The position numbers and the translations under genes were made by a program. A DNA stretch of 64,000 nt from Marinobacter fonticola (GTDB taxonomy: Bacteria > Pseudomonadota > Gammaproteobacteria > Pseudomonadales > Oleiphilaceae): contig NZ_CP043042.1 in NCBI RefSeq assembly GCF_008122265.1, forward strand, positions 2,170,001 through 2,234,000, read 5' to 3'. Below the pieces are notes generated by a model, which worked only from the letters and a program-made list of their open reading frames with translations, made no database searches and was not told where the DNA came from. Each line of letters opens with the position of its first letter. Within the stretch, counting starts at the first letter, position 1. Positions 27,149 to 37,835 of the stretch are shown piece after piece.

Positions 27149-27921
27149 GACTGACTTCCCCTGTTAGCTGACGAAATCTGTGTGCCGATCAAGCGTTTCC
27201 CCCACGCCTCGCCATCAATGGTTACCAGCGCTGGCTGGCACTGTTCGACAGGTGCTGCGGTATCTGATTCATCAATGTAGGTGACGAGTTCGATACGCCG
27301 ATTGGCCTGTCGTAACGGACTGGTTGATGCCAAGCTGCTCGGAACGAATTCACCCATGCCCAGTGACCGAATGTGTTCAACCGGGACGCCGAGCGTTACC
27401 AAATGGGCCGCGGTGTTAGCGGCTCTGCGTTCAGACAATCTCTGATTCATCGGTTGGGAGCCGTCCGCGCTAGTGTGCCCAACAACGAGTATGCGAGGGG
27501 CGAACGCATTATCTAGCCAATGTGAGGCGAACCTTCTGAGTTCGTCTTTCTGTTCCTGCGTCAGTTCAGCTTTTCCCTGCTCGAATCTTGTCCGAGTCAG
27601 GAAACGGCGGTAGGTGCCGAGATAGCCTGCGGCCGTCTCCACGTTGTTCCAACCGGCCGGGTGGGTATGGTCGGAACCGGATGAAGGCTCTGCATGTGGA
27701 CGCAGTGTGTAGAACTCGAGAACGCAGCCGTCATCAATAAACTGTGCTCTTGTTCCTCCCTGCGTGTTCCGCTGCTGCCGGGGCTCGAGGTCATGGGTAT
27801 GAATGCCTGACGTCGCGATCGCATGGAACGAAGTGGCCTCATGGGAATAGGACTGGCTGGCCTCGTGAGTGCTTACACAGCCTGTCGCTAAAAGGGTCAA
27901 TAGTGGGAAGATCAATCGCAT
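27145..27921 (-). CDS. OmpA-family lipoprotein, first gene of the secretin/Tad operon
   Basis: 258 residues with a lipobox (LLTLLATGCVST) and a C-terminal OmpA/MotB peptidoglycan-binding domain: ILVVGHTSADGSQPMNQRLS, RRAANTAAHLV, IRSLGMGEF and ANRRIELV. It probably anchors the secretin or pilus base to the cell wall. It overlaps the secretin gene by 4 bases and is preceded by a sigma-54-type promoter and a LuxO-like box. Confidence 0.87.
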   Translation of the reverse strand: MRLIFPLLTLLATGCVSTHEASQSYSHEATSFHAIATSGIHTHDLEPRQQRNTQGGTRAQFIDDGCVLEFYTLRPHAEPSSGSDHTHPAGWNNVETAAGYLGTYRRFLTRTRFEQGKAELTQEQKDELRRFASHWLDNAFAPRILVVGHTSADGSQPMNQRLSERRAANTAAHLVTLGVPVEHIRSLGMGEFVPSSLASTSPLRQANRRIELVTYIDESDTAAPVEQCQPALVTIDGEAWGKRLIGTQISSANRGSQS

Positions 27922-27984
27922 CTGTTATCTCCACGCCCAATCAGTTGGATATTTTTTTGCTCTGTTCGTCTCCTCTCTGGCAGT

Positions 27985-28000
27985 TGCAGAAGGCATACCA
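27985..28000 (-). promoter_or_regulatory. sigma-54 promoter candidate for the secretin/Tad operon
   Basis: The minus strand reads TGGTATGCCTTCTGCA, with GG-N10-GC spacing and CTGCA at -12. The -24 element departs from TGGCAC at two bases. The predicted start is near 27973, ~52 bases before the ATG at 27921. Confidence 0.6.
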
Positions 28001-28083
28001 ACTTTAAAAAAATAATAAGTACTTAAAAAACAGTACCATACGAAAATTGTTTAACCGGGGTGCTTTAGGAGGGGAAAGATGCG

Positions 28084-28096
28084 TTGCAAACTGCAA
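28084..28096. promoter_or_regulatory. LuxO-like box upstream of the secretin/Tad operon
   Basis: TTGCAAACTGCAA has perfect TTGCA/TGCAA arms around AAC. It lies 84 bases upstream of the -24 element and just past the rcpC terminator. Confidence 0.7.
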
Positions 28097-28133
28097 ATCA
28101 AAACAGGATTTTCTGGGTTCCGGTCATTACATC

Positions 28134-28160
28134 AAAAGGCGGAAGCCTAAGAGCTTCCGC
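28134..28160 (-). terminator. intrinsic terminator after rcpC
   Basis: GCGGAAGC and GCTTCCGC form a perfect 8-bp stem with a 6-base loop (28139-28160), followed on the minus strand by TTTT. It ends the pilin-rcpC transcript before the next promoter. Confidence 0.85.
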
Positions 28161-28203
28161 AAACAGTAGGGGGTTAAGGCGATGAGCAGGTACTCACCAA
28201 GCT

Positions 28204-28974
28204 TCAGGTGGTGGGAATCGCGACTGGAATCAGACGACGCTGAACGCCGGTCATTACCTCAACATGGCGTTGCGTGGGACGTGGGTCTATCGTGGCGCGT
28301 TGACCGGAACTTCCGGCAATGGCACCGTGCAGAACAATAGATACTGACTCTTGGTGGTGAATACTGGCTAATGGATAGACATATTGAGGAGCCACCGCTA
28401 CCACCAGCGACGCTTTACCACTGCCCCCGGTGTGTCCGGTAGACATCGCCAATCCAAGGAATCCGCGCGCTCCCGGTTGAGTTGATGTCTTTCCGTCAGC
28501 GAGCACTCCTATCAGCTGCACGTCTTTAGCGACAGCCCGAACAGCCCCTTGCGAATTCGTAGCAATGACGTCGAACGAATCGCCGTTACGTAACTGACTA
28601 TGGGGGATAGAGCCTAGGTGGGGTTTCATAGTATAGAGAACCTTGCCTTCGGGTACTTGCTGGGCCAACCACGATCGCACAGGACGTTTGAGCTCGTTGG
28701 GCCGGATGACCTCCCCGCTCTTCTTCGAGCGATCAAGCTTTTTGCCGACAATAAGCCTCGCGTCGTCTATTCCTGATACCTCACGGTTGACGCGTACTTT
28801 TTTTAGCATTTCGGGTGCTACGCTGGTCCCTGCGGGCCAGCTACCGTTAATACCGTATACTTCATGAGTGGTGTGCTTCTCAAACTGGCGTGCGCCGAGA
28901 AAGCTTGCCAGTACGCCGGAGATCAGGAACATACTGATGGCGGCGGTTGTACTCCCGTTAAGCTTGCGTTTCAT
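28204..28974 (-). CDS. rcpC: RcpC/CpaB pilus assembly protein
   Basis: 256 residues: N-terminal TM anchor (TTAAISMFLISGVLASFLGA), then the SAF/CpaB region with AGTSVAPEMLKKVRVNRE and GKKLDRSKKSGEVIRPNEL, and a second domain with RNGDSFDVIATNSQG. CpaB proteins sit in the periplasm and join the secretin to the inner-membrane platform. It follows the small prepilin gene by 60 bases and forms its own two-gene operon apart from the rest of the Tad genes. Confidence 0.85.
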   Translation of the reverse strand: MKRKLNGSTTAAISMFLISGVLASFLGARQFEKHTTHEVYGINGSWPAGTSVAPEMLKKVRVNREVSGIDDARLIVGKKLDRSKKSGEVIRPNELKRPVRSWLAQQVPEGKVLYTMKPHLGSIPHSQLRNGDSFDVIATNSQGAVRAVAKDVQLIGVLADGKTSTQPGARGFLGLAMSTGHTGGSGKASLVVAVAPQYVYPLASIHHQESVSIVLHGAIAGSSGQRATIDPRPTQRHVEVMTGVQRRLIPVAIPTT

Positions 28975-29034
28975 CGTCCACCCCCAATAATTCTAAAACC
29001 GACGCGACCCACCGGGCCGCGCCTCAGGTCGTGC

Positions 29035-29415
29035 TTACGGTGCCGTGATAGTGCCGGCGTTGGATGATGAGCTGCTGCCGAGGCTCGCTGCCGTTGCCGC
29101 ACCTTCTAGCGGAGTGGCTGCTACAAAACTGAATTCAACATCGTCCCCGGCCAGACTGTCGGTAGCGTCTCCATAGACGGAACCTTCAACGGCTGCGGTT
29201 TTCTCGCCGTTGACGATCCCGTTGAAGGCATAAGTCTGATCCAGATGCCCAATGGCTTCGGCAACATCCTCCATCTCAGCGGTAAGTGCATCGCGCATCG
29301 TAACCATGCCTGCCACTAACCCGATCACCATCACTGTGGATAACAGCACCAGCTCGGTGGTCAGAACGAAGCCCGCTTGTTTTTTTCCGATCTCGGTTTG
29401 CTTAATTGTTTTCAT
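29035..29415 (-). CDS. prepilin-like protein (probable major pilin)
   Basis: About 126 residues, with a short basic leader (MKTIKQTEIGKKQAG) and then FVLTTELVLLSTVMVIGLVA, a long hydrophobic helix with Glu at +6 after Gly. The rest is a small acidic, Ala/Ser/Gly-rich domain ending in a serine run. It is longer than typical Flp pilins (~50-75 aa) and shares its N-terminal pattern with the protein at 20257-21399. The ATG at 29415 (GAGGTAG upstream) is chosen over the earlier one at 29499, which would lie at the promoter. It is first in the operon with rcpC, with its own sigma-54-type promoter. Confidence 0.72.
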   Translation of the reverse strand: MKTIKQTEIGKKQAGFVLTTELVLLSTVMVIGLVAGMVTMRDALTAEMEDVAEAIGHLDQTYAFNGIVNGEKTAAVEGSVYGDATDSLAGDDVEFSFVAATPLEGAATAASLGSSSSSNAGTITAP

Positions 29416-29482
29416 GGCATCTACCTCAAAATGTGGACTACTTTCCAAGAAGTGCGTAACCCGTGTCGCACATTCGAGGTCC

Positions 29483-29498
29483 TTCATTACGCGTGCCA
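29483..29498 (-). promoter_or_regulatory. sigma-54 promoter candidate for the prepilin-rcpC operon
   Basis: The minus strand reads TGGCACGCGTAATGAA. The -24 element is perfect (TGGCACG), but -12 is GA instead of GC, so this is the weakest -12 of the set. The predicted start is ~55 bases before the ATG at 29415. Confidence 0.5.
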
Positions 29499-29585
29499 CA
29501 TTTTTTAAATGACTTTATTTATAGCGACTTACTGATCTCCAGGCTAATGCCCGACTGGTAGACAGGAATGGATTTGAGCGGAATG

Positions 29586-29598
29586 TTGCAAAACGCAA
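29586..29598. promoter_or_regulatory. LuxO-like box upstream of the prepilin operon
   Basis: TTGCAAAACGCAA fits the dyad with one mismatch (CGCAA for TGCAA). It lies 88 bases upstream of the -24 element, between the prepilin operon and the end of the split kinase gene. Confidence 0.62.
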
Positions 29599-29678
29599 AG
29601 CAGTTTGAATGCTATTTTCAAATATTTTTAACTAATAATTTGTTAAGCAAAGAAAAATACGCACACACTGAACTATTG

Positions 29679-31659
<1,981 letters not shown>

Positions 31660-31698
31660 GGTAATCCCCCCGTTTTTAGCGGGGTTCAAAAGTAGACC

Positions 31699-32526
31699 TC
31701 AGGCCGTCATGGCCAACTTCTGTTGAGGGGTTATCCCTCCGAGTCCCATATTCGGGCGCTCGTTATTGTAGTGCCAGAGCCAGCGCGTGGCGTAATCCTG
31801 AACGGCTTCGGTGCTATTAAACAGATACTGCGCCAGCCAGTCGTAACGCACGGTTCGATTGTAGCGTTCGATGTAGGCATTCTGCTGGGGTTTTCCCGGT
31901 TGGATAAACGCCAGCTTGATGTTCTGCTTCTCCGCCCATGCAACCAGTTTGCCGCTGATGTACTCGGGACCATTGTCACAGCGAATCGAGCGCGGTTTCC
32001 CGCGCCACTCGATGATCTGCTCAAGTGATCGGATAACACGCTCCGCCGGCAACGAGAAGTCGACCTCAATACCGAGCCCTTCGCGGTTGAAGTCATCGAT
32101 GACGTTCAGCAACCGGTAACTGCGACCGTCGCTAAGCTGGTCATGCATGAAGTCCATGGACCAACTGTCGTTGATGACTTCCGGTACAGCTAACGGCTCC
32201 GGTTTCTCTCGGACCAGACGCTTCTTGGGCTTGATCCGCAGATTCAGCTCCAGCTCCCGATAAATTCGATAGACCCGTTTGTGATTCCAGGCAAAGCCTT
32301 TCACGTTGCGCAGATGCAGGAAGCACAGACCAAAGCCCCAGTTCCGCTGGTTGTGGGTCAACCGGACCAACCAGTCCGCAATCTCGGCATTCTCGCTGCT
32401 GAGCTTGGCCTGATAGCGGTAGCAGGTTTCGCTGATACTGAATATCGAACAAGCCAGGCGAATACTGACGCGCTTCTCATTAACGGCTTTCTGCGCCATC
32501 TCCCGACGACGAGACGGCTTCACCAC
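31699..32526 (-). CDS. IS3-family transposase OrfB (integrase core)
   Basis: 275 residues of the DDE catalytic subunit, with [20 protein letters not shown] around the first Asp, [14 protein letters not shown] for the second, and [20 protein letters not shown] for the Glu. The frame starts at a GTG inside the end of orfA; the full transposase is probably an OrfAB fusion made by ribosomal frameshifting. No internal stop is present. Confidence 0.92.
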   Translation of the reverse strand: MVKPSRRREMAQKAVNEKRVSIRLACSIFSISETCYRYQAKLSSENAEIADWLVRLTHNQRNWGFGLCFLHLRNVKGFAWNHKRVYRIYRELELNLRIKPKKRLVREKPEPLAVPEVINDSWSMDFMHDQLSDGRSYRLLNVIDDFNREGLGIEVDFSLPAERVIRSLEQIIEWRGKPRSIRCDNGPEYISGKLVAWAEKQNIKLAFIQPGKPQQNAYIERYNRTVRYDWLAQYLFNSTEAVQDYATRWLWHYNNERPNMGLGGITPQQKLAMTA

Positions 32527-32834
32527 TTTTTTTCGATGGCTTCCTTGAGGATGTCCGATTTGAGCCGTTCCTCGGCGTACATTTTCTTGAGCCGACGATT
32601 CTCGTCCTCCAACTCCTTCAATCGGGCCATCATGGACGCATCCATACCACCGAACTTAGCGCGCCATTTGTAGAAGCTGGCACTGCTCATGCCGTGCTCA
32701 CGACAAAGCTCTGGAACCGGAACACCGTTCTCGGCCTGCTTCAAAATCGACAGGATTTGGCTGTCGGAAAAACGTGACTTCTTCATGCAGAATCTCCCTG
32801 CGGGTAGCTTACGGAAAATTCTACTTTTGAGCAC
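32520..32834 (-). CDS. IS3-family transposase OrfA
   Basis: 104 residues: a helix-turn-helix ([20 protein letters not shown], then [20 protein letters not shown]) followed by a leucine-zipper helix ([15 protein letters not shown]). This matches IS407-type OrfA. It overlaps OrfB by 7 bases at the A-rich slippery site. Confidence 0.92.
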   Translation of the reverse strand: MLKSRIFRKLPAGRFCMKKSRFSDSQILSILKQAENGVPVPELCREHGMSSASFYKWRAKFGGMDASMMARLKELEDENRRLKKMYAEERLKSDILKEAIEKKW

Positions 32835-32861
32835 CGCTAGTTTTCGGGGGGATTACCGCTC

Positions 32862-34429
32862 GACTTGATCGCTTCCTGGCGAGCCACTTCCAATTCCCGA
32901 GTCCGCACGGCCACCTGCTGTTCCAGGCTTTCGTTGACGCGCCGAACCTTTTCCTCGGACGCCTTCTGATCGCCGATATCCCGGATGAGTGCCGCTGCCC
33001 CGAGGATTTGGCCGGCATCGGACTGAATAGGCGAGAGGTTAAGCGAGACATCCAGTTGGTTGCCGTCACGCCGGGTTGCCAACAGCTCCTGCGCTTTCAG
33101 CGAGACGCCACCGCCGATAGCCGACAGGTTGCTTGTTAAAGTCTCTTCTTGAAAAAGGTTCAGATCGAAAATCGATTTCCCTGCAACATACTGCTCCGAA
33201 TAGCCGAACATTGTTTGTGCCGAATCGTTCCAGCTCGTGATTCGGCCCTTCAGGTCCATGCCAATAATGGCATCCGTCGAGCCGTTCACGATGGCTGCAA
33301 ATCCGGATTTGGCTTCTGCAATAGCCAAGTTGCTTTTCATGCGCAGATGATATGAGAGGAGGATAATCAGCAGGATAATTACAATGATGGACGCGAAGCC
33401 GTATGTGGCTATTCGCCTTTCTACCATCGTTTCCTGCAGGGTTGCGGCAGAAACGACCGTGATGACGGTTAGATAGCCATCGATAGGGTCGCCTGAAGTG
33501 ATGACTTTGGTTTTGTAATAATAGACTTCGTCCCCAGACTGACTCTCGACGGCCACCCCAAAGGTCTTGGACTTATCTCCTTTGATTTCGTATAACGTTT
33601 GCCAGGTCAGCTCGGGAGTGAGATCCGCGGTAAACCGGTACCCTTCGTTGATGTGTTCGATGATGTGACCTTGGCTATCGGCAACAATGGCCACTTGGCC
33701 TTTATCGGCATTCTGGCGTACCTCTTCCAGAATTGGCTTGGCGTTAATGTTTAGAATGAAGAAGCCAAAACGATTGTCGTCATCGCTAAAAATCGGTCCC
33801 GCCACGCGCACGGTTGGACGATAGGGAAACTCGATCTCACCAAATTCCCGGTTAAGGGTAATGCTGGAAATATAAAGCTCACGAGGTTCAAGATTGATGG
33901 CGGGTTCGAAATATTCCGTTCTTGCTTTTCGTTGGAGGCTTTCCCGGGAAACAATATCAATTTTCCCGCTTAACCTATCGACCCTTAAGAGCTCCCTACC
34001 TTGAGGTCCTGCTCCGATAATCCGCGCCTGGTCGATATCCCCGTGGTTCTGTAAAAGGGAGACAAAAACAGTTTCCAGCAATCCAGCCCATTCCTCGTAG
34101 GAAGTACCATAGACAGGGTCTATACCGTCATTCTGCGACGCGCGGGCAAGGCCTCGTACAGCCGGGGCGTCCAGCAAAAAATGGACATCCTTGGAGTATT
34201 CCGTGAGATGTTGTGCAACGATGTTCTTGTTGAGTCGGGTGGTCGTCTCAAGCCGTGCGCGAAGATCGCTCAATACCTCATCACCGAGCCGGGACTCGAA
34301 CACGAGCGCAAGCACTCCGGTCACCGCAAGGAGAAGCACGAGCGCCGAGGGTAAGAAATAGCGCAATGCATGTTTCCTTACGTAATCTTTGACTCGGGGT
34401 CGCGGATTATCGAATCGTTCCTTGATCAT
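32862..34429 (-). pseudogene. hybrid histidine kinase, 5' part (gene split by IS element)
   Basis: The N-terminal portion: basic start, TM1 (FLPSALVLLLAVTGVLALVF, residues ~29-49), a long periplasmic dCache-type sensor (~50-335), TM2 (ASIIVIILLIILLSYHL), a PAS domain (~375-500, with GMDLKGRITSWNDSAQTMFG) and a linker helix ending EAIKSS at the IS edge. Translation then runs ~10 codons into the IS and stops. Removing the IS and one copy of its 4-bp repeat restores EAIKSSELKSSF in frame. A truncated membrane receptor without kinase domain may still be made. Confidence 0.88.
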
Positions 34430-34566
34430 GCTTACTACTTCTCAAGCCGTTAGTTCATTTGCCTCTCAACGAAATGCCCTCTACGAGAGATAACCAGCCA
34501 TCGGCTACTTTCAGTCTAAACCAGTATCCGCTCTCCTGCCCGGGCAATAGTCAAGAATGTCTCACT

Positions 34567-35712
34567 CTAGTTGAGCCGTGCTTTAAGTACCGGGTTCAGT
34601 AGGTAGCTTAGAACACTTCGTTTACCATTGAGTATTTCAACATCTGCGACCATTCCTGGCTTCAGTGGTAGCGCTCCTGAGGCGCTTTGCAGACTTTCCG
34701 CCTCAGTAGCCACAATCACCTCGTAGAATAACTCCTTGCCTCTCGGCGTCTCTTCCTCCATAGCGTCCGCGCTGATTTTCAGGACCTCACCGTCCAACGC
34801 TCCGTATAGGGTGTAGTCATAAGCTGTCAGCTTTACGATGGCGCGCATGCCTGGGGCGAGAAAGGCAACATCTTGTGGTTTGATTCGGGTTTCCACCAGG
34901 AGGTGGTCATCTGTCGGGATGATATCGAGGATAATTTCACCGGGCTGGATAACGCCACCCTGCGTCGTGACTGCGATATTGTTCACTTCGCCCCTGACCG
35001 GCGACACGATTTCTGTCCGTCGAAGCTGGTCTTGGCGCTGCAACAATACCTGTTCCAAACGAGCCAACTCACCCTTCTTTTTCGCGAGTTCGGTATAAGA
35101 TTCCTGGGAATATGCCCGTGACAGATCGAGGATGTCGCCTTTGAGGCTCGCGACTTCCTTTTGTACTCCGATATATTCCATCTCGCTTACGGCTTTTTTT
35201 TCCACCAGAGGCTGAAGTAACGCCAATTGTTTCTCGGCCAGTCGCTGCTGGTTCTTCAATGTATGAATTTTTTCATTCAGCTTGTCTCGCCGAGCCTCGA
35301 AGAGATCCCGTTCCGCGCCTTTCAAAGCCTCTGACAGATCGGTCTCTGGGGGGAAGCTAATGTTTTCGGCGCCCATGACCTCGGCGTCGAGGCGCGCAAT
35401 CGAAGCCTGCAAATGCCGGATCTGTTCACGTGTTTCAAGGAACGATGAGCGAAAACGGGTATCCCGGAGTTTGACCAACAATTCCCCCGGTTCGACCCGA
35501 TCGCCTTCGCGAACGTACAAGCGTTCGACTATCCCGCCCTCCAGGCTCTGAATATGCTGTAGGCGGCCGGAGGGAATGATGCGCCCCTCCCCTCGTGTCA
35601 CCTCATCCAACTCAGCCCAGGACGCCCAAGTGACGAATGAGGCCAGTACGATTAGGCATAACCACAAAAGAGCACGTGAGCGACGTGGCGCTGTATCGAA
35701 TATGGAAACCAT
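34567..35712 (-). CDS. lapC: HlyD/LapC-type membrane fusion protein
   Basis: 381 residues: one N-terminal TM segment (ALLWLCLIVLASFVTWASWA), a first lipoyl half (RGEGRIIPSGRLQHIQSLEG), a long coiled coil (~85-220), the second lipoyl half and a HlyD_D23-type beta domain (VSPVRGEVNNIAVTTQGGVI). It bridges the inner-membrane ABC transporter to the TolC-like channel in the type I secretion system. It starts 5 bases past the ABC gene stop and is last in the adhesin operon. Confidence 0.9.
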   Translation of the reverse strand: MVSIFDTAPRRSRALLWLCLIVLASFVTWASWAELDEVTRGEGRIIPSGRLQHIQSLEGGIVERLYVREGDRVEPGELLVKLRDTRFRSSFLETREQIRHLQASIARLDAEVMGAENISFPPETDLSEALKGAERDLFEARRDKLNEKIHTLKNQQRLAEKQLALLQPLVEKKAVSEMEYIGVQKEVASLKGDILDLSRAYSQESYTELAKKKGELARLEQVLLQRQDQLRRTEIVSPVRGEVNNIAVTTQGGVIQPGEIILDIIPTDDHLLVETRIKPQDVAFLAPGMRAIVKLTAYDYTLYGALDGEVLKISADAMEEETPRGKELFYEVIVATEAESLQSASGALPLKPGMVADVEILNGKRSVLSYLLNPVLKARLN

Positions 35713-35717
35713 ACCGA

Positions 35718-37835
35718 TTAACCTCCCGGCCCTACAGCGGCGGGCGTTTGTGCGCCAGGATCAATGCGTTGCTTGGGACCATCCATGACGACGCTACCCA
35801 TCTGCATAACCAGCACGCGCTCAACCAGATCGAGCATTGAGCGTTTGTGCGTAGCCATGATGAGCGTACGTCCCTTGGACCACGTTTGCAGGGTAGCAAT
35901 AACGCGTGCCTCGGTACGTTGATCGAGGGCTGAGGTCGGCTCATCGAGCAGAACTATCGCCGGGTCCTGGGCAAGGATGCGGGCAAGACCGACCAACTGT
36001 CGCTGGCCGCCGGAGAGTGATCGGTTGTTCTGGATGACAGTGTCGAGCCCAAGCGGCAGTGCCTTGATGAAATCGCCCAAACCTATCGATTGGGCGATGC
36101 CGAGGAGTTCATTGTCGTGTTTGATGCGTCTGGCCGGGTCGAGATTGTCCCTGAGAGGACCATTAAAGAGCATTACGTCTTGCGGCAGAAAGGCGATCTG
36201 CTCAGACCGATCGACAGGATCGATGTGGTCGAGGTTGGTACTGTCGACCAGGATCTGTCCGGACACTGGGGAGATAAGCCCCGACAGCAGCCGCAGAACT
36301 GACGATTTACCGGCGCCGCTCGCTCCCAGAATCCCGATGTGCTCGCCTTGCACGATGTCCAGGCGGCTGACGGCTACCCCAGCTGAGGCCTCAGGGGTGG
36401 GTTTCCACTGAATGTCCTCCAGCCGGATATTCCCATCGATAGCATTGCGTTCAACGAACTGTCGACCAACGGGTCGCTCCGTTGGAGCTTCCATTAGCTT
36501 GTCCAAGCTCCTCAGGCCTGCTTTAACATGTTGCCAGCGCGCCAGTATGCCGCCGACTTGACTCAAGGGCGCAATCGTTCGGGATACGAGAATGGTACAC
36601 GCGACCAGGCCGCCGACGCTTAAGTGTCCGCCATCTATAAGATAGGCCCCAGCAATTACGACCCCGACGTATGTCATCTGCTGCACGACTGTCGACCATT
36701 GGGAAAGTATGTGGGTCAGGCGGCGCAACCGGTAGCTGGTTTCGCAAAGCGTGTCGTGGAGTTCCCGCCAGAGGCGCTCCAGTCGATCTTCGCCCCCTGC
36801 CGCTTTAACGGACTCCAACCCCTCAAACGCTTCCAGAAGCAAGCTATTCTTGAACGCGCTTTCCTGCAGACCCTCGCCCGCCAAGCGTGATAGCAATGGC
36901 TGTATCAAGATGCCCGGCAATATGAGGAGAACCACAGCGGCAGCCGGCACCCAAACGATACTTCCACCCAGTACTGCAATAACCAGAAGAAACAGGACTA
37001 CAAATGGCAGGTCACTCACTATCGCAGCTGAAGTGGTCGTGAAAAACTCTCGAATCGACTCAAACTCCCGGATTTGAGTCGCCATGATGCCTGCCGCCGC
37101 CGGGCGATGAGATAGGCGAAGGTTAACGGACTGAGCAAAGAGTGTTCTACCAAGTTGTCGGTCAAGCCGCTTCCCCGCATGCTCCAAAAGGTTCATGCGA
37201 ACGACCCTTATGGTCGCTTCCAGGACGATCGCCACAACCACACCAGTGGCCAGTACCCAAAGCGTGTCGAAGGCAGCCGTAGGTATGACTCGGTCATACA
37301 CCTGCATCGCAAACAGCGCGATAGCGATAGCCAGCGCATTGGCGACTAACGCTGCTACGCCGACTTCAGCAAAAATCGACCAACAGGAACGAAGTTGTCC
37401 CCAAAACCAGTGAGTACCATGATTTTGGCTATAGTCGCCGATCCAGCGCCTGGAGCGCTCCTGAGGGGTTGCCGCTACTACGGTTCCGGTAAAACCGGCG
37501 CCAAACTCCTCATGGGATAAAGTGATCTCGCCACCACCAGTTTCCGGTAGGGCTACGACACAGCTTCGTTCGTTCCAGCCCGTCAGCAAACGCCAATGTT
37601 GATTCTGGAATTGAACAAGCACAGGAAGGCCACTCGGGCAAAAGTCCTGCTTGGAAAACTGAAGCACTCGTGCATTGAAGCCGCACCGGCGCATAAGGCT
37701 TTCAATGTCGTCAGAACCATCACCGCCGGCTATGCCAGCTCTTTCAAAGCGTGCGAGGGACACTGGGGCGCCTAGATGCCGGGTCATCAGCGCCAGTGCT
37801 TCAAGGGTCGGTGCGTAGGGCCTGGTCGCTGTCAT
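35718..37835 (-). CDS. lapB: LapB-type type I secretion ABC transporter
   Basis: 705 residues. An N-terminal C39-like domain (~1-135) lacks the catalytic Cys of true peptidases. Then come an ABC membrane domain (~155-440) and a nucleotide-binding domain (~470-690) with Walker A GASGAGKSS, signature LSGGQRQLVGLARI and Walker B AIVLLDEPTSALD. It exports the giant adhesin in one step. Its start overlaps the TolC-like gene stop by 4 bases. Confidence 0.93.
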   Translation of the reverse strand: MTATRPYAPTLEALALMTRHLGAPVSLARFERAGIAGGDGSDDIESLMRRCGFNARVLQFSKQDFCPSGLPVLVQFQNQHWRLLTGWNERSCVVALPETGGGEITLSHEEFGAGFTGTVVAATPQERSRRWIGDYSQNHGTHWFWGQLRSCWSIFAEVGVAALVANALAIAIALFAMQVYDRVIPTAAFDTLWVLATGVVVAIVLEATIRVVRMNLLEHAGKRLDRQLGRTLFAQSVNLRLSHRPAAAGIMATQIREFESIREFFTTTSAAIVSDLPFVVLFLLVIAVLGGSIVWVPAAAVVLLILPGILIQPLLSRLAGEGLQESAFKNSLLLEAFEGLESVKAAGGEDRLERLWRELHDTLCETSYRLRRLTHILSQWSTVVQQMTYVGVVIAGAYLIDGGHLSVGGLVACTILVSRTIAPLSQVGGILARWQHVKAGLRSLDKLMEAPTERPVGRQFVERNAIDGNIRLEDIQWKPTPEASAGVAVSRLDIVQGEHIGILGASGAGKSSVLRLLSGLISPVSGQILVDSTNLDHIDPVDRSEQIAFLPQDVMLFNGPLRDNLDPARRIKHDNELLGIAQSIGLGDFIKALPLGLDTVIQNNRSLSGGQRQLVGLARILAQDPAIVLLDEPTSALDQRTEARVIATLQTWSKGRTLIMATHKRSMLDLVERVLVMQMGSVVMDGPKQRIDPGAQTPAAVGPGG

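Larger units (their letters stand above)
31660..32857 (-). mobile_element. IS3-family (IS407-group-like) insertion sequence, complete
   Basis: 1198 bp with imperfect terminal inverted repeats that begin GGTAATCCCCCCG at both ends. It is flanked by a 4-bp direct repeat, GCTC on the plus strand, at 31656-31659 and 32858-32861. The 4-bp duplication and the protein sequences fit the IS407 group. The two orfs overlap with a run of A (GAAAAAAAG) suited to programmed -1 frameshifting. Both orfs are intact, so the element may be active. Confidence 0.92.

Noticed and set aside
34430..34566. A sigma-54 promoter and box ahead of the split kinase gene
   Set aside because: No GG-N10-GC element or TTGCA dyad was found in this gap; the gene may be read from the adhesin operon or an ordinary promoter.
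35718..37835. N-terminal C39 peptidase in the ABC transporter
   Set aside because: The domain lacks the catalytic Cys and is followed by an RTX adhesin substrate, so it is a peptidase-like docking domain and not a bacteriocin processing enzyme.
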